The notes: generated by a model from the letters alone, not told the origin. Positions 48,701 to 58,273 are shown, numbered from the stretch's first letter. The stretch is 64,000 nucleotides of DNA from Rutpela maculata (GCA_936432065.2 OW386285.2:44509920-44573919), one strand, 5' to 3'. Numbers and translations: made by a program.

Positions 48701-51700
48701 TACATATAAATATTGTTATTGGCTAAATGACGCAATTAAAATATTGCAACTTTTTAAATCAATTTCGCTCATCGGCTACAGTATTAAATTAATAAATCTG
48801 ATTTTTTTTTTTAGAAAACACGCATCAATTTAATAAATAATTATTAAGCTACTAAGTTTGGTTCTAAATTAGTTGTTAATATTTAGTAAAAACTAAAGTC
48901 AGCTCTGTCCCTCCATCTCGATCTCTCTCCAACTAGGCAGAGCGTGGTATCTTTGAAGGATTTTTGCGGGATTTTTTGAGTCCACTATATCGATGTGGAG
49001 AACTATAGTTGCATGTTGGGTTATCTCGTGTAACAAAAGTATATGCTGTTGGGCATAAGCGTATCTATACATGGGTGATTATGAATCTAGTATTGTTAAT
49101 TAGTAGGTTCATACTAACTGAAAATAAGTGTAGCTTAAAAATAAAAATTACTATATTCACCATTCTTGGTGTCATTAGCTCAAAAAAACTGTCCTAAATT
49201 GCCGCTATTCATTTGCAAGCACGATCTTACTCGGTTTATAATAGAATGGACCATTTTAGTGATGACGTCATCCAAACTAATCAATAGTGCTCTAATGCAT
49301 GCAATCACACGATGCAGGGAGTCAAAAATATAACCTGCAGTGGAAGCTCTAAACAAAATTGATGCAGCGGATATGTACATCTTGAGCTGTTTCAGGGTAT
49401 TTTCGAGTTTACCAAAGTAATAATTTTAATATTCAAACATTACAAAATTTTTTGGAAACATACACAAAGAAATTACTGTTATTAAATAGTAAATAAATTA
49501 AGTTATTTATTTGTTTTTAAATTAAAAGATAAAAATGGATAAACAAAGTAAAGTACACACAATCAACACTGCGCATCAAAATGTCATATAGTTCCTTCTC
49601 GGAATAATATTTATTTACCATCATTTTATAAACTGTACATCCACTTCGATTACCAATCTCACATTTTCTGAATAAACGTGAAAGAATAAGAAATAACCTG
49701 TGTGGGTAAATTGGAAATGGCATTTTTTTTCTGAATTGGTTAGAGCGTGTTTTGTAATACATAAACATGTAATTTAAGGTCTTTGTGGACTACAACAGAT
49801 GTGTCTGACTCGAGGTGCAAAGTACTTAATTTGCCCCACATAAATATCCGTTTTGAGCGCAGGAGATTTATTTTTATGTATATATTATGTATATATCAAG
49901 CTTGAGCGGTCAAAATGTTGAGAAGTTAATTAAAATATACCCTAATTAATTTTAATTCTTATATGCATGATGTACATAAAGTAAAGAATAGCACATGACA
50001 AATTATCAGAGAATGTGTGCGTGCATGTACTGGGGATTTTCGACTTTCGGAGATTTTATACATCATACTAAACTGGTCCATTCTTGCCTGACGAAACCCG
50101 ATCTATGGTAAGATCGTATAAAGGGGAGCAAATGATGTTATGTAACGTCTTTTGTTAAAACCACCCATAAATAGATGGTGTGGTCTTTCTCGGTTATGTT
50201 CACTTTCTATTATGAAAAACTAGTAGTTATAAAATGATTTATTAATTAAAAATAATAATTAATTAGTATAATAAATATCTCAGTAAATGTAGAACTTTCA
50301 TTATGGCAATTTGCATCAATCGATATGAACCCATTTAATTTAATTCACAGGTTCGTACACACCCTATCTGTTATTTAACTTATGTTGATTATGTACTAAA
50401 ATCATTATATTACGTCATCTTGAAATAAACGTAGTGTAACCTAAATTATAAAACATGAATATAGTCCTATTTTAAGTTTTTCAAATCTATCATTCTTGAT
50501 GCTATTAAGAGGAGACAACACCAATCACAAAGTTTCATCGGTAAAGCTAAAGCTGAAGTGGGGCGAAGGGTAGACAGTGTAGCTATTATAAGACATCTGC
50601 ACGTGACGTTACAGCTAACCTCAAAAATATGTGTTTCTTAAGATTTAAGAGTATTACGCAGCTATTATTAAAATTTCTGCCTGGTTCCCGTATTTTCAAC
50701 TAAAATCTAGTTCCGTGTGTTTATGAAGTTCTAAATGCTTTGTCCTAATAAAATAGGACTCTTTTTGTAGGTTGGAAATCTAACCTGTAATTAGCAGTCT
50801 ATTTTTATTAATCAACAATATTGAAAAATTATTTACGTGAACTATTAAATATTTGCTTGGAGCCAGTACGGCTCCAAATGGCTAATGCGTATCCAAACAT
50901 TAAAAATGAGAATATACTTGAAAAACTTAAAATTTAAGGTTATGTTGGTTATATGATGCAGATGCTGCTGTAGGTGGCACCATCTATTAAAAAGCACTGT
51001 ACTAAAAGTCTTGACAGGAAAAAACAGTTTTTAGCCAAACGGCTGGCGTTATTAAACTGAAAAAAGATATTCCTATATTCTTGTAAGTAAATAAATACTA
51101 CACTTCTATTGAAGAAAGTTTTTAGCTAAAATTTGTTTATTACGAAGTGTGAAGAGAAATCGAGAGAAGGTTGAGAAATATTTTATAAATCATGTTGTAT
51201 AGTTAATCCATGTGCTCAAGCTGTACGTCTGTTGTTAACTAGAAGTGTTTAAAATTTGTGGTTCTAATAATTCAAGTTACATTGCTTCACCACTCTTAAA
51301 AATAACATTACTAACATTCACAAAAATAATATGGGATGTAAATATTTATGTATTTATTTTGTATGTAGTGAAACGTTCTCGAACAAGAGAGAACAATCCA
51401 TTTGGTAGCAGAGATTCTCCATAGATTTTTTACAGTTGGTATGTGGGTGTGATTTGCTCTTGTCTGATAATGTTCTAGATTTTAATGCATGATGGTGTTT
51501 TTAGATTTTTTTAAAATTTAGCATGATTATTGTGAATATCGTGTATCATTCCTAACTCAAAACAGTCTTATTTTAATTTTTGGTTCTTTTGTTAATTTAT
51601 GAATAGGTGTAAAAATATTTGCCTGAAGATGTAATGTATTTTTGACCATGCAGCCGGTAGCACATTAATAAAAAAGAATTATTGTGAGAAATAGATTATT

Positions 51701-53131
51701 TTTTCATTACCAAGATGAATGTACCTCTGCGATTTATGAAATTTTTATTATGATGTTTTAGTATAATCGAACCATAAGCTGCATAAATGAAGGAAGACCT
51801 TATCATTTATTTATGAATATTTTCTTATGAATCCTTTTATTCATTATACTACTAAGAAAATAAGTGTATTTATTACGAGATCTGTATTATCTTTGATACT
51901 CAAAATTTATCAAGAACACTTCAAAAAAATAAAAAGATTACAGGGTATTTAAAAATTCATTACTTTTATTATTTGAGTGAAAATTCTAATTGATATTCTC
52001 TGAAAAGAGGGAATTATGATTTTTTGTTGTTTTGTATATGCTCTCTCTATGTTAATTAATAAAGATGCATATAAAACTTCTGTGCATTTTCTTGAATTTA
52101 GTTCATCTACCAGCTCAGCAAAAATATAAATCATATTTTTTGTTATTTTTATTTGCACACTCTGCACTAGATGAAATTGTTGAAATCATCTAGTACACCT
52201 GACAAAATTTTTGCACATAAATTAATGAACGAACAATTTATTAGCACTTTTTTCATCATCATTGTATGTGGTAAAGAAGTTAAAATTACATTTTATAACC
52301 AGACTCCGGCTCCAAGGTAGTTATGAAGTCAAAACCACAATTAACTCTAGGCAATGTGAATAGTGTGATTATTTTCATTTCACAACAGGGTTCGGACTCT
52401 TCTGGAAAACCTGAAGAACCTGGAAAATTCAGGGAATTTTAAAAACCGTAAGAAAATCCGGAAATTTGTGTCACACTATGGAAAACTATCAACATATTAC
52501 AAGCTCCCAATAATTTTAAATTATTTTTAAGAAAAATATCTATTACAAAAAGTAATAAACATATGGGAACTTTAGACGTGACTCTTTCTACTTGATCTAT
52601 GTATGACGTCATTCCAAAGTGGCGTTATTTTGTCATGATATTTTTCTGGAGCGGTCACACTTATAATGCTACAGGATTGAAACCGCTTTTTCCATCTCCA
52701 ATTGTTACTCTGTAATGTGTTCAAGAAATGTAAAATTAGGCAGCTAGGCGTACATGCCATCAGTCTCATAACTAATATAATTGTATGTTGACGTTGTAGT
52801 GAGTGTCCTTGCGCATACAAAAGTAATGATTTAAATTAAAAATTGTTTAACATATATGTGTCCCCGGATTGTGTTTGCGATAGGTGTAAAATACCAAAAA
52901 AAATTAGTACGGCTTTCATTTTCTGCAGTCTCGGTCTGCTTGACGTAAAATGAATTTTTACCAAATTTCAGTTAAAATGGGATCTAACTCGCGGAGTTAA
53001 TATAAGTAAGAAGAAAATAAAAGAAAATATATCATTGTAGGTAAACTGGTCTTTCTGTTCATTTTACGGAAAAATTCTATTTGGATAAAATATTTGGCAT
53101 TGAAAGTTAGAGCCATATGCATTTGAACACA

Positions 53132-53165
<34 letters not shown>

Positions 53166-54382
53166 TCTCCTGAAGAAATTAGAAGTTGCAAAGAATTAAA
53201 AGAAGGGTAGAATTATGTAGGAATAGGTTTCTAGTTGAATTCGTTGAAATTGTTAATTGTGTTAAAAAATAAAAAGCTATTTACTTTAAGTAGTATTTTT
53301 TTTTTTTTTGTTCAAATGTAATGAAAGTTGGCATATGGCTCTTAACTTTCAATGCCAAATATTTTATCCAAATAGAATTTTTCCGTAAAATTAACAGAAA
53401 GACCAGTTTACCTACAATGATTTATTTTCTTTTATTTTCTTCTTAGATCTAGATCCCATTTTAACTAAAATTTGGTAAAAATCCATTTTACGTCAAGCAG
53501 ACCGAGACTGCAGAAAATGAAAGCCGTACTAATTTTTTTTTTTTTTTGGTATATTACTCCTATCACAAACACAATCTGGGGGCACACTGTATAAGCAAGT
53601 AAATAAATTATCCACATAGAAGAAATAACTTTACTCCAAGAAAGTAATCTGTTTAATAAATAATTTATTTACCAGTTTATGCCAATCTTTTTATTTCTTA
53701 TCACAAAAGTATAGTTGAGGAAATACATAATGTAGAATGAAGTAGTGGTAGTTTTTGTTGGTTACTTTTATCGGCTTTGGCTGCTTTGCCAGCAAGCTTT
53801 TCGACGATCCGCCTTATCTTGCTGGATCCCCAAAATATCTCTTGCCACAACTGTATTTGTTTTAAATGAAGAATTTATTTAGATATTTACTTATATGAAA
53901 CATCGGATTCTCATTTCAAAACATATTTATTTTATGTATGTGTAAAGACCATCTCTGTAATAATTATCTAGGAGCCGGGGTTTGTTTATAACAAACTGAT
54001 TTGTGAATAGTCCACTGACGCCACAAAATTTGAACTTGGAACTAGTCGTGTATTATCAAGTTGAGAAATTATGGAGAGTGGAGATTGTACTCTATAAATA
54101 ATGGCTATTTAGGTCTGAAAAATGTATATAAGATTTCTGTCAGGTTGCTTGGTGAACGATCTTTAAAAAAGCACCAGTAAAATGTTTTTAATTTTAGCAT
54201 GAATAATTTTCGTATGTATTCAATTTCTCATTCGTGTATCTTGCATGATTTTTAATTTTTAATAAGTAGCTAATATATTCTTACTAAAAATCAATTTTTG
54301 CATTTCAGTTCGCAGAACACTTAAAAATGGACTATCTGAAGAAGAGAAAAAACACCTGTCAGCATACATCAAAGGATATTAA
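35876..54382 (+). CDS. Fhos: FHOD-family formin (Fhos), 3' portion of gene, multi-exon
   Basis: Exons: 35876-36787, 36848-36988, 37195-38087, 43295-43891, 43978-44195, 44257-44449, 47636-47912, then alternative last exons 51369-51424 or 54309-54382. All junctions are GT-AG and keep phase. They encode about 1,100 residues: armadillo-like FH3 (first exon), a charged linker, FH1 with proline runs (37765-37863), and FH2 from about KLFWKEVRDD through the GNFLNG motif to ERNKTRGKMITD. The C-terminus has DEILESLVKTATK and RERKRTR...RKS, the DAD that binds the N-terminus and keeps the protein inactive. Family knowledge: FHOD formins cap, bundle and assemble actin in muscle sarcomeres and stress fibres downstream of Rho kinase. 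The N-terminal GTPase-binding exons are not in view. Agreement with vertebrate FHOD FH2 and DAD is close. Confidence 0.96.
36848..36988 (+). CDS. Fhos: Fhos exon: charged linker
   Basis: A 60-bp intron precedes it (AG at 36846-36847). It encodes AIDAGVTPALKRRRERAERQ and an acidic asparagine-rich end. The donor is GAAAACG|GTAGGT. The basic stretch is probably coiled coil. Confidence 0.9.
37195..38087 (+). CDS. Fhos: Fhos exon: linker, FH1 and start of FH2
   Basis: The acceptor TTTTTTTAG is at 37194. NYTNALQQRIANGNGLNR opens it. FH1 has two PPPPP runs and PPAPCPP (37765-37863), the profilin-binding part. KTVKLFWKEVRDD and FIWDELAPVTVDTQKLEHLFESR begin FH2. The donor AACAAAG|GTAATA is at a codon boundary. 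Confidence 0.94.
38600..38735 (+). pseudogene. LINE reverse transcriptase fragment
   Basis: GVPRGSVLG is read near 38617-38643 and LFADD near 38695-38710 in another frame, the two blocks around the reverse transcriptase active site. It is short and broken. Confidence 0.55.
38930..39385 (-). pseudogene. LINE reverse transcriptase fragment
   Basis: On the minus strand NAGVLQGSIVGPVVYH and LFADDITL (near 39365-39265, in two frames), then IRIKQWTYDNTLQLYAAKSQHIIIG and, further down, CKELGVVFDQQHKAKHV near 39060-39000. It is the opposite orientation to the previous fragment, so these are two insertions. Confidence 0.6.
40258..41214. mobile_element. About 960-bp foldback element in the formin intron
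   Basis: Left end ACACAGTATGTCTCACTTT and, reverse complemented, right end GTACAGTGTGTCCTACTTT start imperfect inverted arms (shared AGCTCAGTTA, TTTCAACCAAAT, TTTTTGAGTAAAACAAAATTT). The arms are about 300 bases long. The ends resemble Tc1/mariner termini (CAGTGTGTCC after TA on the right). A MITE is nested at 40623-40847. Confidence 0.65.
40623..40847. mobile_element. 225-bp hAT-type MITE with perfect 8-bp target duplication
   Basis: Terminal repeats are an exact 15 bp, CAGGCCTGTAGCTAG. TACCACCC is duplicated at 40615-40622 and 40848-40855. The interior has GGACGGGC-type subterminal repeats near both ends. Confidence 0.9.
41853..42682. mobile_element. About 830-bp element with terminal inverted repeats
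   Basis: Left end CTCAGACACAGCTACTTTTG and, reverse complemented, right end GTCAGACACAGCTACTTTTG. The left subterminal part is rich in GCAGCTGC and GCATGC palindromes. A frame near 42085 (MDDETLATACFISCTI) faintly recalls the start of a Harbinger-type transposase and soon hits stops. No target duplication is clear. Confidence 0.6.
43295..43891 (+). CDS. Fhos: Fhos exon: FH2 core
   Basis: The acceptor CTCTAG is at 43294. It encodes VLDPKRSNAINIGMTKLPPP, GIEKLLTMLPTEEERTKI, GSAEQFLLTLASISELPARL and the FH2 signature LSIGNFLNG, ending HKHSLLHHLCHIVMEKFPDASDLYSE. The donor TCAGAG|GTAACG is at a codon boundary. Confidence 0.96.
43978..44195 (+). CDS. Fhos: Fhos exon: FH2 continuation
   Basis: An 86-bp intron precedes it. 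It encodes IGAITRASKIDFDELSLNI, SSWDHLKLIAKHDGS and SDCAERIILLGIIHRRIMN. The donor ATGAATAG|GTATGT leaves two bases for the next exon. Confidence 0.94.
44257..44449 (+). CDS. Fhos: Fhos exon: FH2 end
   Basis: A 61-bp intron precedes it. It encodes RFHKFLLWLGIPLHQIS, FALEYRTTRERVLQQLEK and RERNKTRGKMITD, the usual FHOD FH2 C-terminus. The donor ACAGAT|GTAAGT is at a codon boundary. Confidence 0.94.
44450..44875. other. Fhos intron sequence, nothing recognised
   Basis: AT-rich sequence with a short hairpin near 44783-44820 (GTTGACGTCATACCTCC mirrored around TTTGAGG). Confidence 0.4.
44876..45560 (+). pseudogene. Tc1/mariner-superfamily transposase, decayed
   Basis: The reading jumps frames, but the order is clear: NPETSTQKIALQQYL and YSYHIQRLQARLPRDF (DNA-binding part, 44950-45075), DFLSQLLF, VDGDFFRNAIMF (first aspartate, about 45128-45165), HFQDQLSINVWIGIVG, FLPPRHDDNPYRYL, WFMCDDAPPLF (second aspartate, about 45373-45410) and WPSRSSDLNLLYYLIMGLFK (third aspartate, about 45478-45535). 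The pattern is that of mariner-like DDxD transposases. It lies in the formin intron, and its terminal repeats are not identified. Confidence 0.8.
45984..46310 (+). pseudogene. Helitron Pif1-like helicase, C-terminal fragment
   Basis: In changing frames: LITCEVLTGSS (about 45998-46030), TFIPRIDLATQS (about 46040-46075), LPVKFVFCFTINKSQ (about 46110-46155), then VGVHLLKPVFNHEQLYVAFLRVRRLMGIKVMV (about 46165-46265). These are the last helicase blocks of Helitron Rep-helicases (IPRI, FPV.LAFAMTINKSQGQ, GQLYVA.SR). The Rep and upstream helicase parts are missing. Confidence 0.75.
46648..47108. repeat. Inverted repeat pair
   Basis: TATTTGTAGAGTATAAGG at 46661-46678 is mirrored near 47081-47098 (CCTCATACTCTACAAATC), both next to a GGGGATC word. 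It may be the ends of a small element of about 460 bp. There is no coding content. Confidence 0.35.
47636..47912 (+). CDS. Fhos: Fhos exon: post-FH2 and DAD start
   Basis: The acceptor CTGTATTAG is at 47635. It encodes IGKFRTKEDRADAELRQLLG, then DDEILESLVKTATKGPS and RERKRTRHADRKS. The donor TCAC|GTAAGT leaves one base, C, to be completed by either last exon. Confidence 0.93.
47913..51368. other. Fhos intron, 3.5 kb, nothing recognised
   Basis: AT-rich sequence with short frames only. No LINE or transposase motifs were found by eye. Confidence 0.45.
51369..51424 (+). CDS. Fhos: Fhos alternative last exon 1 (short tail)
   Basis: The acceptor TTTGTATGTAG is at 51368. With the leftover C it reads LKRSRTRENNPFGSRDSP and a TAG at 51422-51424. 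It keeps a basic stretch but lacks the LRRTLKNGL part of the canonical DAD. An AATAAA at 51667-51672 would end the transcript. It is inferred from phase and splice signals, so transcript evidence would be needed. Confidence 0.65.
51667..51672 (+). terminator. AATAAA polyadenylation signal for the short Fhos form
   Basis: AATAAA lies 243 bases after the TAG of alternative last exon 1, followed by an A-run. Confidence 0.45.
51673..52856. other. Fhos intron sequence, nothing recognised
   Basis: AT-rich sequence. ACAGGGTATTTAAAAATTC near 51940 resembles a mariner-type terminus, but no partner was found. Confidence 0.35.
52857..53593. mobile_element. About 740-bp foldback element with mariner-like ends
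   Basis: The left end (TGTGTCCCCGGATTGTG) and, reverse complemented, the right end (CAGTGTGCCCCCAGATTGTG) start arms of about 280-290 bases. They share GTACGGCTTTCATTTTCTGC, CATTTTACG, ACTGGTCTTTCTGTT and ATTTTATCC blocks with few differences. TA lies beyond both ends. A long T-run near 53525-53548 and an (AAT)n run in the left inner edge break the symmetry. Confidence 0.75.
53131..53164. repeat. (AAT)n microsatellite
   Basis: About eleven AAT units inside the foldback. The mirrored arm has none at this place. Confidence 0.9.
53594..54308. other. Fhos intron sequence, nothing recognised
   Basis: AT-rich sequence leading to the last acceptor. No repeat family is identified. Confidence 0.4.
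54309..54382 (+). CDS. Fhos: Fhos alternative last exon 2 (canonical DAD tail)
   Basis: The acceptor GCATTTCAG is at 54308. With the leftover C it reads LRRTLKNGLSEEEKKHLSAYIKGY and TAA at 54380-54382. RKSLRRTLKNGL matches the FHOD DAD basic helix, including the serine and threonine that Rho kinase phosphorylates in vertebrate FHOD1. Confidence 0.94.
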
Positions 54383-54417
54383 TGCAACATGTGAAACCAA
54401 ATAGTGCTGTGTCCTGC

Positions 54418-54423
54418 AATAAA
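54418..54423 (+). terminator. First AATAAA polyadenylation signal of Fhos
   Basis: It lies 35 bases after the stop. Its closeness to the stop makes it a weaker candidate than the one at 54858. Confidence 0.4.
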
Positions 54424-54857
54424 TATTATATTTATTAAACCACTACCACATCTCAAAGATGTAAAATTTTGTATACTGACTTTATGTGATAAATGTATGG
54501 CTGCTCACTCATCTTGTTGTTTTGTACTATTTATGCATACAGTTTTAAGTTTAATAGATATTAGAGTTAGTTTTATTTATTTTTATTTTTAAGGGATGAG
54601 GAACAGCTGTTTAACTGTATTTATAATTGTGCCTTTCCCAAAATGGCTACTAGTCTTGGTTTTACTCGATGAATTAGTTTTTTTTTCCTTTTGTCACAAT
54701 TAATTTAATTTTCTTTTGTAGCTGTTTATAAGTAAGACTCTTATGACTGTTTACGACCTGCCTATTTACATATTTTAAGATTTTTTTATTTCATTTTCAT
54801 TATTGCTGTGTTTACGTTATTATTAGTTAAGTATTTAATTGTTCAAATGAAATGTAT

Positions 54858-54863
54858 AATAAA
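54858..54863 (+). terminator. Second AATAAA polyadenylation signal of Fhos
   Basis: AATAAA lies about 475 bases after the stop, in an AT-rich 3' untranslated region, and is followed by GT-rich sequence. Confidence 0.5.
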
Positions 54864-55059
54864 TGAATTTTGTTATAAAATGTTTTTTTCTACATACTTA
54901 TACTGTGATATTTCGTAGTTATACAGAGGTGGCTCCAGGCGGTAGGTAAATACAATTTTCACACTATACCAAACAATCCTGAAAATTTCATGTAGTAATT
55001 GTAATTTAAGTAAAATCTATTTGAAATAAACAGTATATCATTTTATTCTTTGGTGGAAA

Positions 55060-55859
55060 TTAACAAAACTGGCCGCCTACGCAGATGATATCAACATTAT
55101 GTCCCGCAGAGCGGAAGAGGCGACAGAAACATACATACAACTGAAAAGAGAGGCCAGAAACATCGGACTAGAAATAAATACACAAAAGACAAAAACACTA
55201 ACCCAGTCAAGAACAACAGGAAACGAAAACCACCCCAGAGTAGAGGACGACGTGAAGACCAGAGCTTCACATACTTAGGTGTTGAACTCAACACGAGAGG
55301 ATCAGAGGAATCGGAGATACAAAATCGAATAATATCGGCAAACAAAGCCTACTTCGCTTTGTCCCATATATTCCAATCCAAAACCATACACAGAAAATAA
55401 AAAATCAGGATATACAAAACCATCATCAGGCCGATATTATGCTATGGGTGCGAGATATGGGTCATGACAGAGAACTCAAAGAATAAACTGGAGGTGTTTG
55501 AAAGAAGAATACTAAGACGGATCTTTAGGCCACTAAACGAAAATGAGATATGGAGAAGATATAATCATGAAATCTACCAATTTTTCAAGGAGACACCCAT
55601 CTCAGAATTCGTCAGACTACAGAGGCTACGATGGGCTGACCACGTAGTGAGAATGCCGGATAATAGACTACCAAAAAGGGCTCTTAATAGTAGGATGCAG
55701 GGTAGGAGACCAAAAGGGAGACCACGGAAAAGATGGAAAGATCGAGTGGCAGAAGACGCGCAATACTTGATAGGCATCAGAACTTGGAGGAGAGCGGCAC
55801 TAGATCGACAGTGTTGGAGGCGGAAGATAAAGGAGGCCAAACCTCAATTTGGGCTGTAG
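55060..55859 (+). pseudogene. RTE-clade LINE, reverse transcriptase and C-terminal tail
   Basis: LAAYADDINIMSRRAEEATETYIQLKREA starts near 55066 (catalytic YADD at 55078). GLEINTQKTKTL and FTYLGVELN follow, then an intact 131-residue frame (55464-55859) with VFERRILRRIFRP, RLRWADHVVRM and GRPRKRWKDRVAED, the usual C-terminus of RTE-like elements. Frame changes near 55215-55260 and a stop near 55398 break it. The 5' half and endonuclease are missing. The sequence is less AT-rich than its surroundings. Confidence 0.82.
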
Positions 55860-55867
55860 CGCCATTG

Positions 55868-55887
55868 GAGAGAGAGAGAGAGAGAGG
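55868..55887. repeat. (GA)n microsatellite at the LINE 3' end
   Basis: About ten GA units start just after the LINE stop, as the likely 3' tail of the element. Confidence 0.85.
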
Positions 55888-55919
55888 AAATTAATCATTG
55901 TATTTGATAACGACATTGT

Positions 55920-56240
55920 CTTATGGATATTTGAAGGACGTCCTCGACAGACATACAGGACAATCTATGGACGTTCATTTTTGGTTCAAAGTACATCCAA
56001 AGGACAACCGAGGGACGTCTAAATGTCACAACTTTGAACGGTATTTATACATCCCTGAGGGATATAATACGGATGTCCATAAAGTACGATATATATGGAC
56101 ATCCTACTTTTTTATATAGATATATTATTCAGGGCGCTTTTCGAAAAAGTACAACTTCGACATGTAAGTACTTATTGATCAAAATGAAGTAATGCATAAA
56201 CATTGTCCTATGGATATCCGAAAGACATCCACAGTGGAGA
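55920..56240. repeat. Cluster of palindromic GGAYRTCC motifs, part 1
   Basis: AGGACGTCCT, ATGGACGTTCAT, GGGACGTC, CGGATGTCC, ATGGACATCC, ATGGATATCC and AGACATCC occur within 320 bases. They are variants of one palindromic octamer at irregular spacing. Confidence 0.65.
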
Positions 56241-56391
56241 TTGAGGGTGACCAATGAATTTCTTTGTTAGCATCCTTATATTTTATTTACTTAATATTGT
56301 TTACTATAACTTCAATTCATTCTTACAAGGGTTGCCTGCAAATTATAATGTTTGTTAAATTGTTAAATTCATTTTGTTTTACTTACCTTTT

Positions 56392-56482
56392 TTACCAATT
56401 GCCGTTGGTAGGGATCGAACCTGCATGCCTGCGTTATCTCCATAACAATTCTACCAACTTACTCACTGGGCTATCCTGTGTC
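56392..56482 (-). repeat. tRNA-derived SINE head
   Basis: On the minus strand GATAGCCCAGTGAGTAAGTT fits the A-box and GGTTCGATCCC is a canonical B-box, about 40 bases downstream. Sequence on both sides is not tRNA-like, and the acceptor stem does not pair. Confidence 0.7.
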
Positions 56483-56859
56483 AATTATTTTGCATATTAA
56501 TAGTAGTATAGTAACGTGGGAAATGTATTTAATGAGATTATCAGTAATAATAAGTCTTTATTATGTGAAATTGAATTCCTAGCCTTATTTAAAATATGTG
56601 AAAATCGTTCAGGTTCTCCTTTTTTTTTCTATTTTTTATTTGTGTTGCCAAACCTGAATTTTTTCTGTTACTACCATTTATATTTATCTATAATTATTAA
56701 GAAGAACTTATTTAATTTCTAACGAGGTCAATTATTTTAAGAATTAAATTTTTATGGTTGAGGTACCTATACAAACCTGGTAAACGAGTTGGAGAAAAAA
56801 CGGTAAAGGAATAATTTCGTCATCTATAGGGTGACAAGTGTTATACAAAGAATTTGCAA

Positions 56860-57178
56860 GATAATAAGGTTTTATTAACATCAGAATGAAGCTTACGCAG
56901 GGTGCCATTTACGATGTGTATCAAGTATGGAAGATAATGTCATCGAGATGGTGTCCGTCGCATTCTTCAAGTCGGCCAAATTATGGGGCTTGTGAGCATA
57001 TACACGACTCTTTTTCATAGAAAAAAATCACAAATTGACAGGTCTGGGGCCACGGCACATCTCCAAAATGTGAAATGAGTTTTCCTGGGAACATGTTTCG
57101 GACAACATTCACTGACTCGCTATTTCGGATAAACATGTCGTATGCAAACATTTGATGCTCTACTGTCCACTGCTCCAT
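56860..57178 (-). pseudogene. Internally deleted mariner-type transposase
   Basis: On the minus strand MEQWTVEHQMFAYDMFIRN is a typical start of this mariner-like group. After about 30 residues the reading jumps to PWPQTCQFVIFFYEKESC, which resembles the region around the third catalytic aspartate (PWPPRSPDLTPCDFFLWG). Tail-like residues (DIIFH, CVSFILM) follow in other frames down to about 56860. The catalytic core between is missing, as in non-autonomous deletion derivatives. Confidence 0.6.
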
Positions 57179-57289
57179 TGTTATTTAAATAGCACAACAT
57201 TACTAAGCTGGTAAAATCACATTTGCCCTCCTCTCCATCAGAGAATATTAAATAGACATCCTGCTGCTGTCCCTATAGGAACCTAAAAT

Positions 57290-57640
57290 GTGTGTACGTG
57301 TATAAATTGGTCATCCAGAGGACGTCCGTTGGTGTTCGCTGGTATGTATACATATCTCGGAAACATATTGGAGAAAAAACGGTAATTTATTACAAAAATA
57401 TAATACTTAAATCAACGGACACGAAATGGACGTTCATCTCCTGTCCCTATATGGAATTAAAGTGTACATACTTCCCGTACATAAAATGGACACTCAGAGG
57501 CTGTTCATTCTGTACAATTTAAAAATAAATCCGATGATAGACGTGCGGTGGACGTCCAATTTATGTCCATGGACGTCAGTACATAAAATGGACATAAAGC
57601 GGATATCCGTTGGACATCGTATGCTATTAGGGAATATTAA
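57290..57640. repeat. Cluster of palindromic GGAYRTCC motifs, part 2
   Basis: AGGACGTCCGT, ATGGACGTTCAT, TGGACGTCCAA, ATGGACGTCAG, CGGATATCCGT and TGGACATCG, with several ATGGACA half sites, occur in 350 bases. The style is the same as at 55.9-56.2 kb. Confidence 0.65.
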
Positions 57641-57946
57641 GTTGAACCAAATCAAATTCCACTTAAGAACAAAGGAATTGATAAGGCAGAAGAAATCTGG
57701 TGCATTCACCCAAGCTACTTTGTAACTGTGGGGAAATTGGTTGCGGCAGTGAAGTACGTGGCCCAACTCCTCTCCCCAGAGGGTAAGTCTAAATTATTTT
57801 GTTTTACTTGTTTAAACTTATACCTTGTTGTCTTCAACCATTTAACAACTAAATAAAATCTTATAAGCCAATCGAGTTGAAGTGACTTTAGCCGTGAATA
57901 TCGCCGGTACTGATTTGGTGACAGAGTACCTGCATTTGTCATTTAA

Positions 57947-58273
57947 CCTTTTAAGGACAGCTTCTTATTTTATCAACCTACCTACCAGACGGCTGCATTT
58001 TGAGTGCCATAGGGATGGTTGCTGTATATATACGGCGTCTTTTTTTGTAAGTGCGAATGCTTTAGTGCCATATTTAAAGCAGTACATAACACACTAAAAC
58101 CATATGTGCATTGCACGTTGCACGGGCATAATTCCTTATCGTTTCAGCTGTAGTTGACACATACGCCGTTTATGTACGGCATCTGGTAGCGGTGAAGTGC
58201 CGTTTTTATAAGGCATTTGTCTGGTGAAGAAGTTTGAATGAGCCGTTTAACTACGGCAACCGTCCTTAAAAGG
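57947..58273. mobile_element. 327-bp piggyBac-like MITE at a TTAA site
   Basis: TTAA flanks both sides (57943-57946 and 58274-58277). Ends are CCTTTTAAGGAC and, reverse complemented, CCTTTTAAGGAC. The TTAA duplication and CCYTTT start are the mark of piggyBac elements. The interior has ACGGC and GTGCCATA words and no coding frame. Confidence 0.85.

Noticed and set aside
56392..56482. A canonical-looking B-box, suggesting a tRNA gene on the minus strand
   Set aside because: The acceptor and anticodon stems do not form, so a SINE head is more likely than a tRNA.
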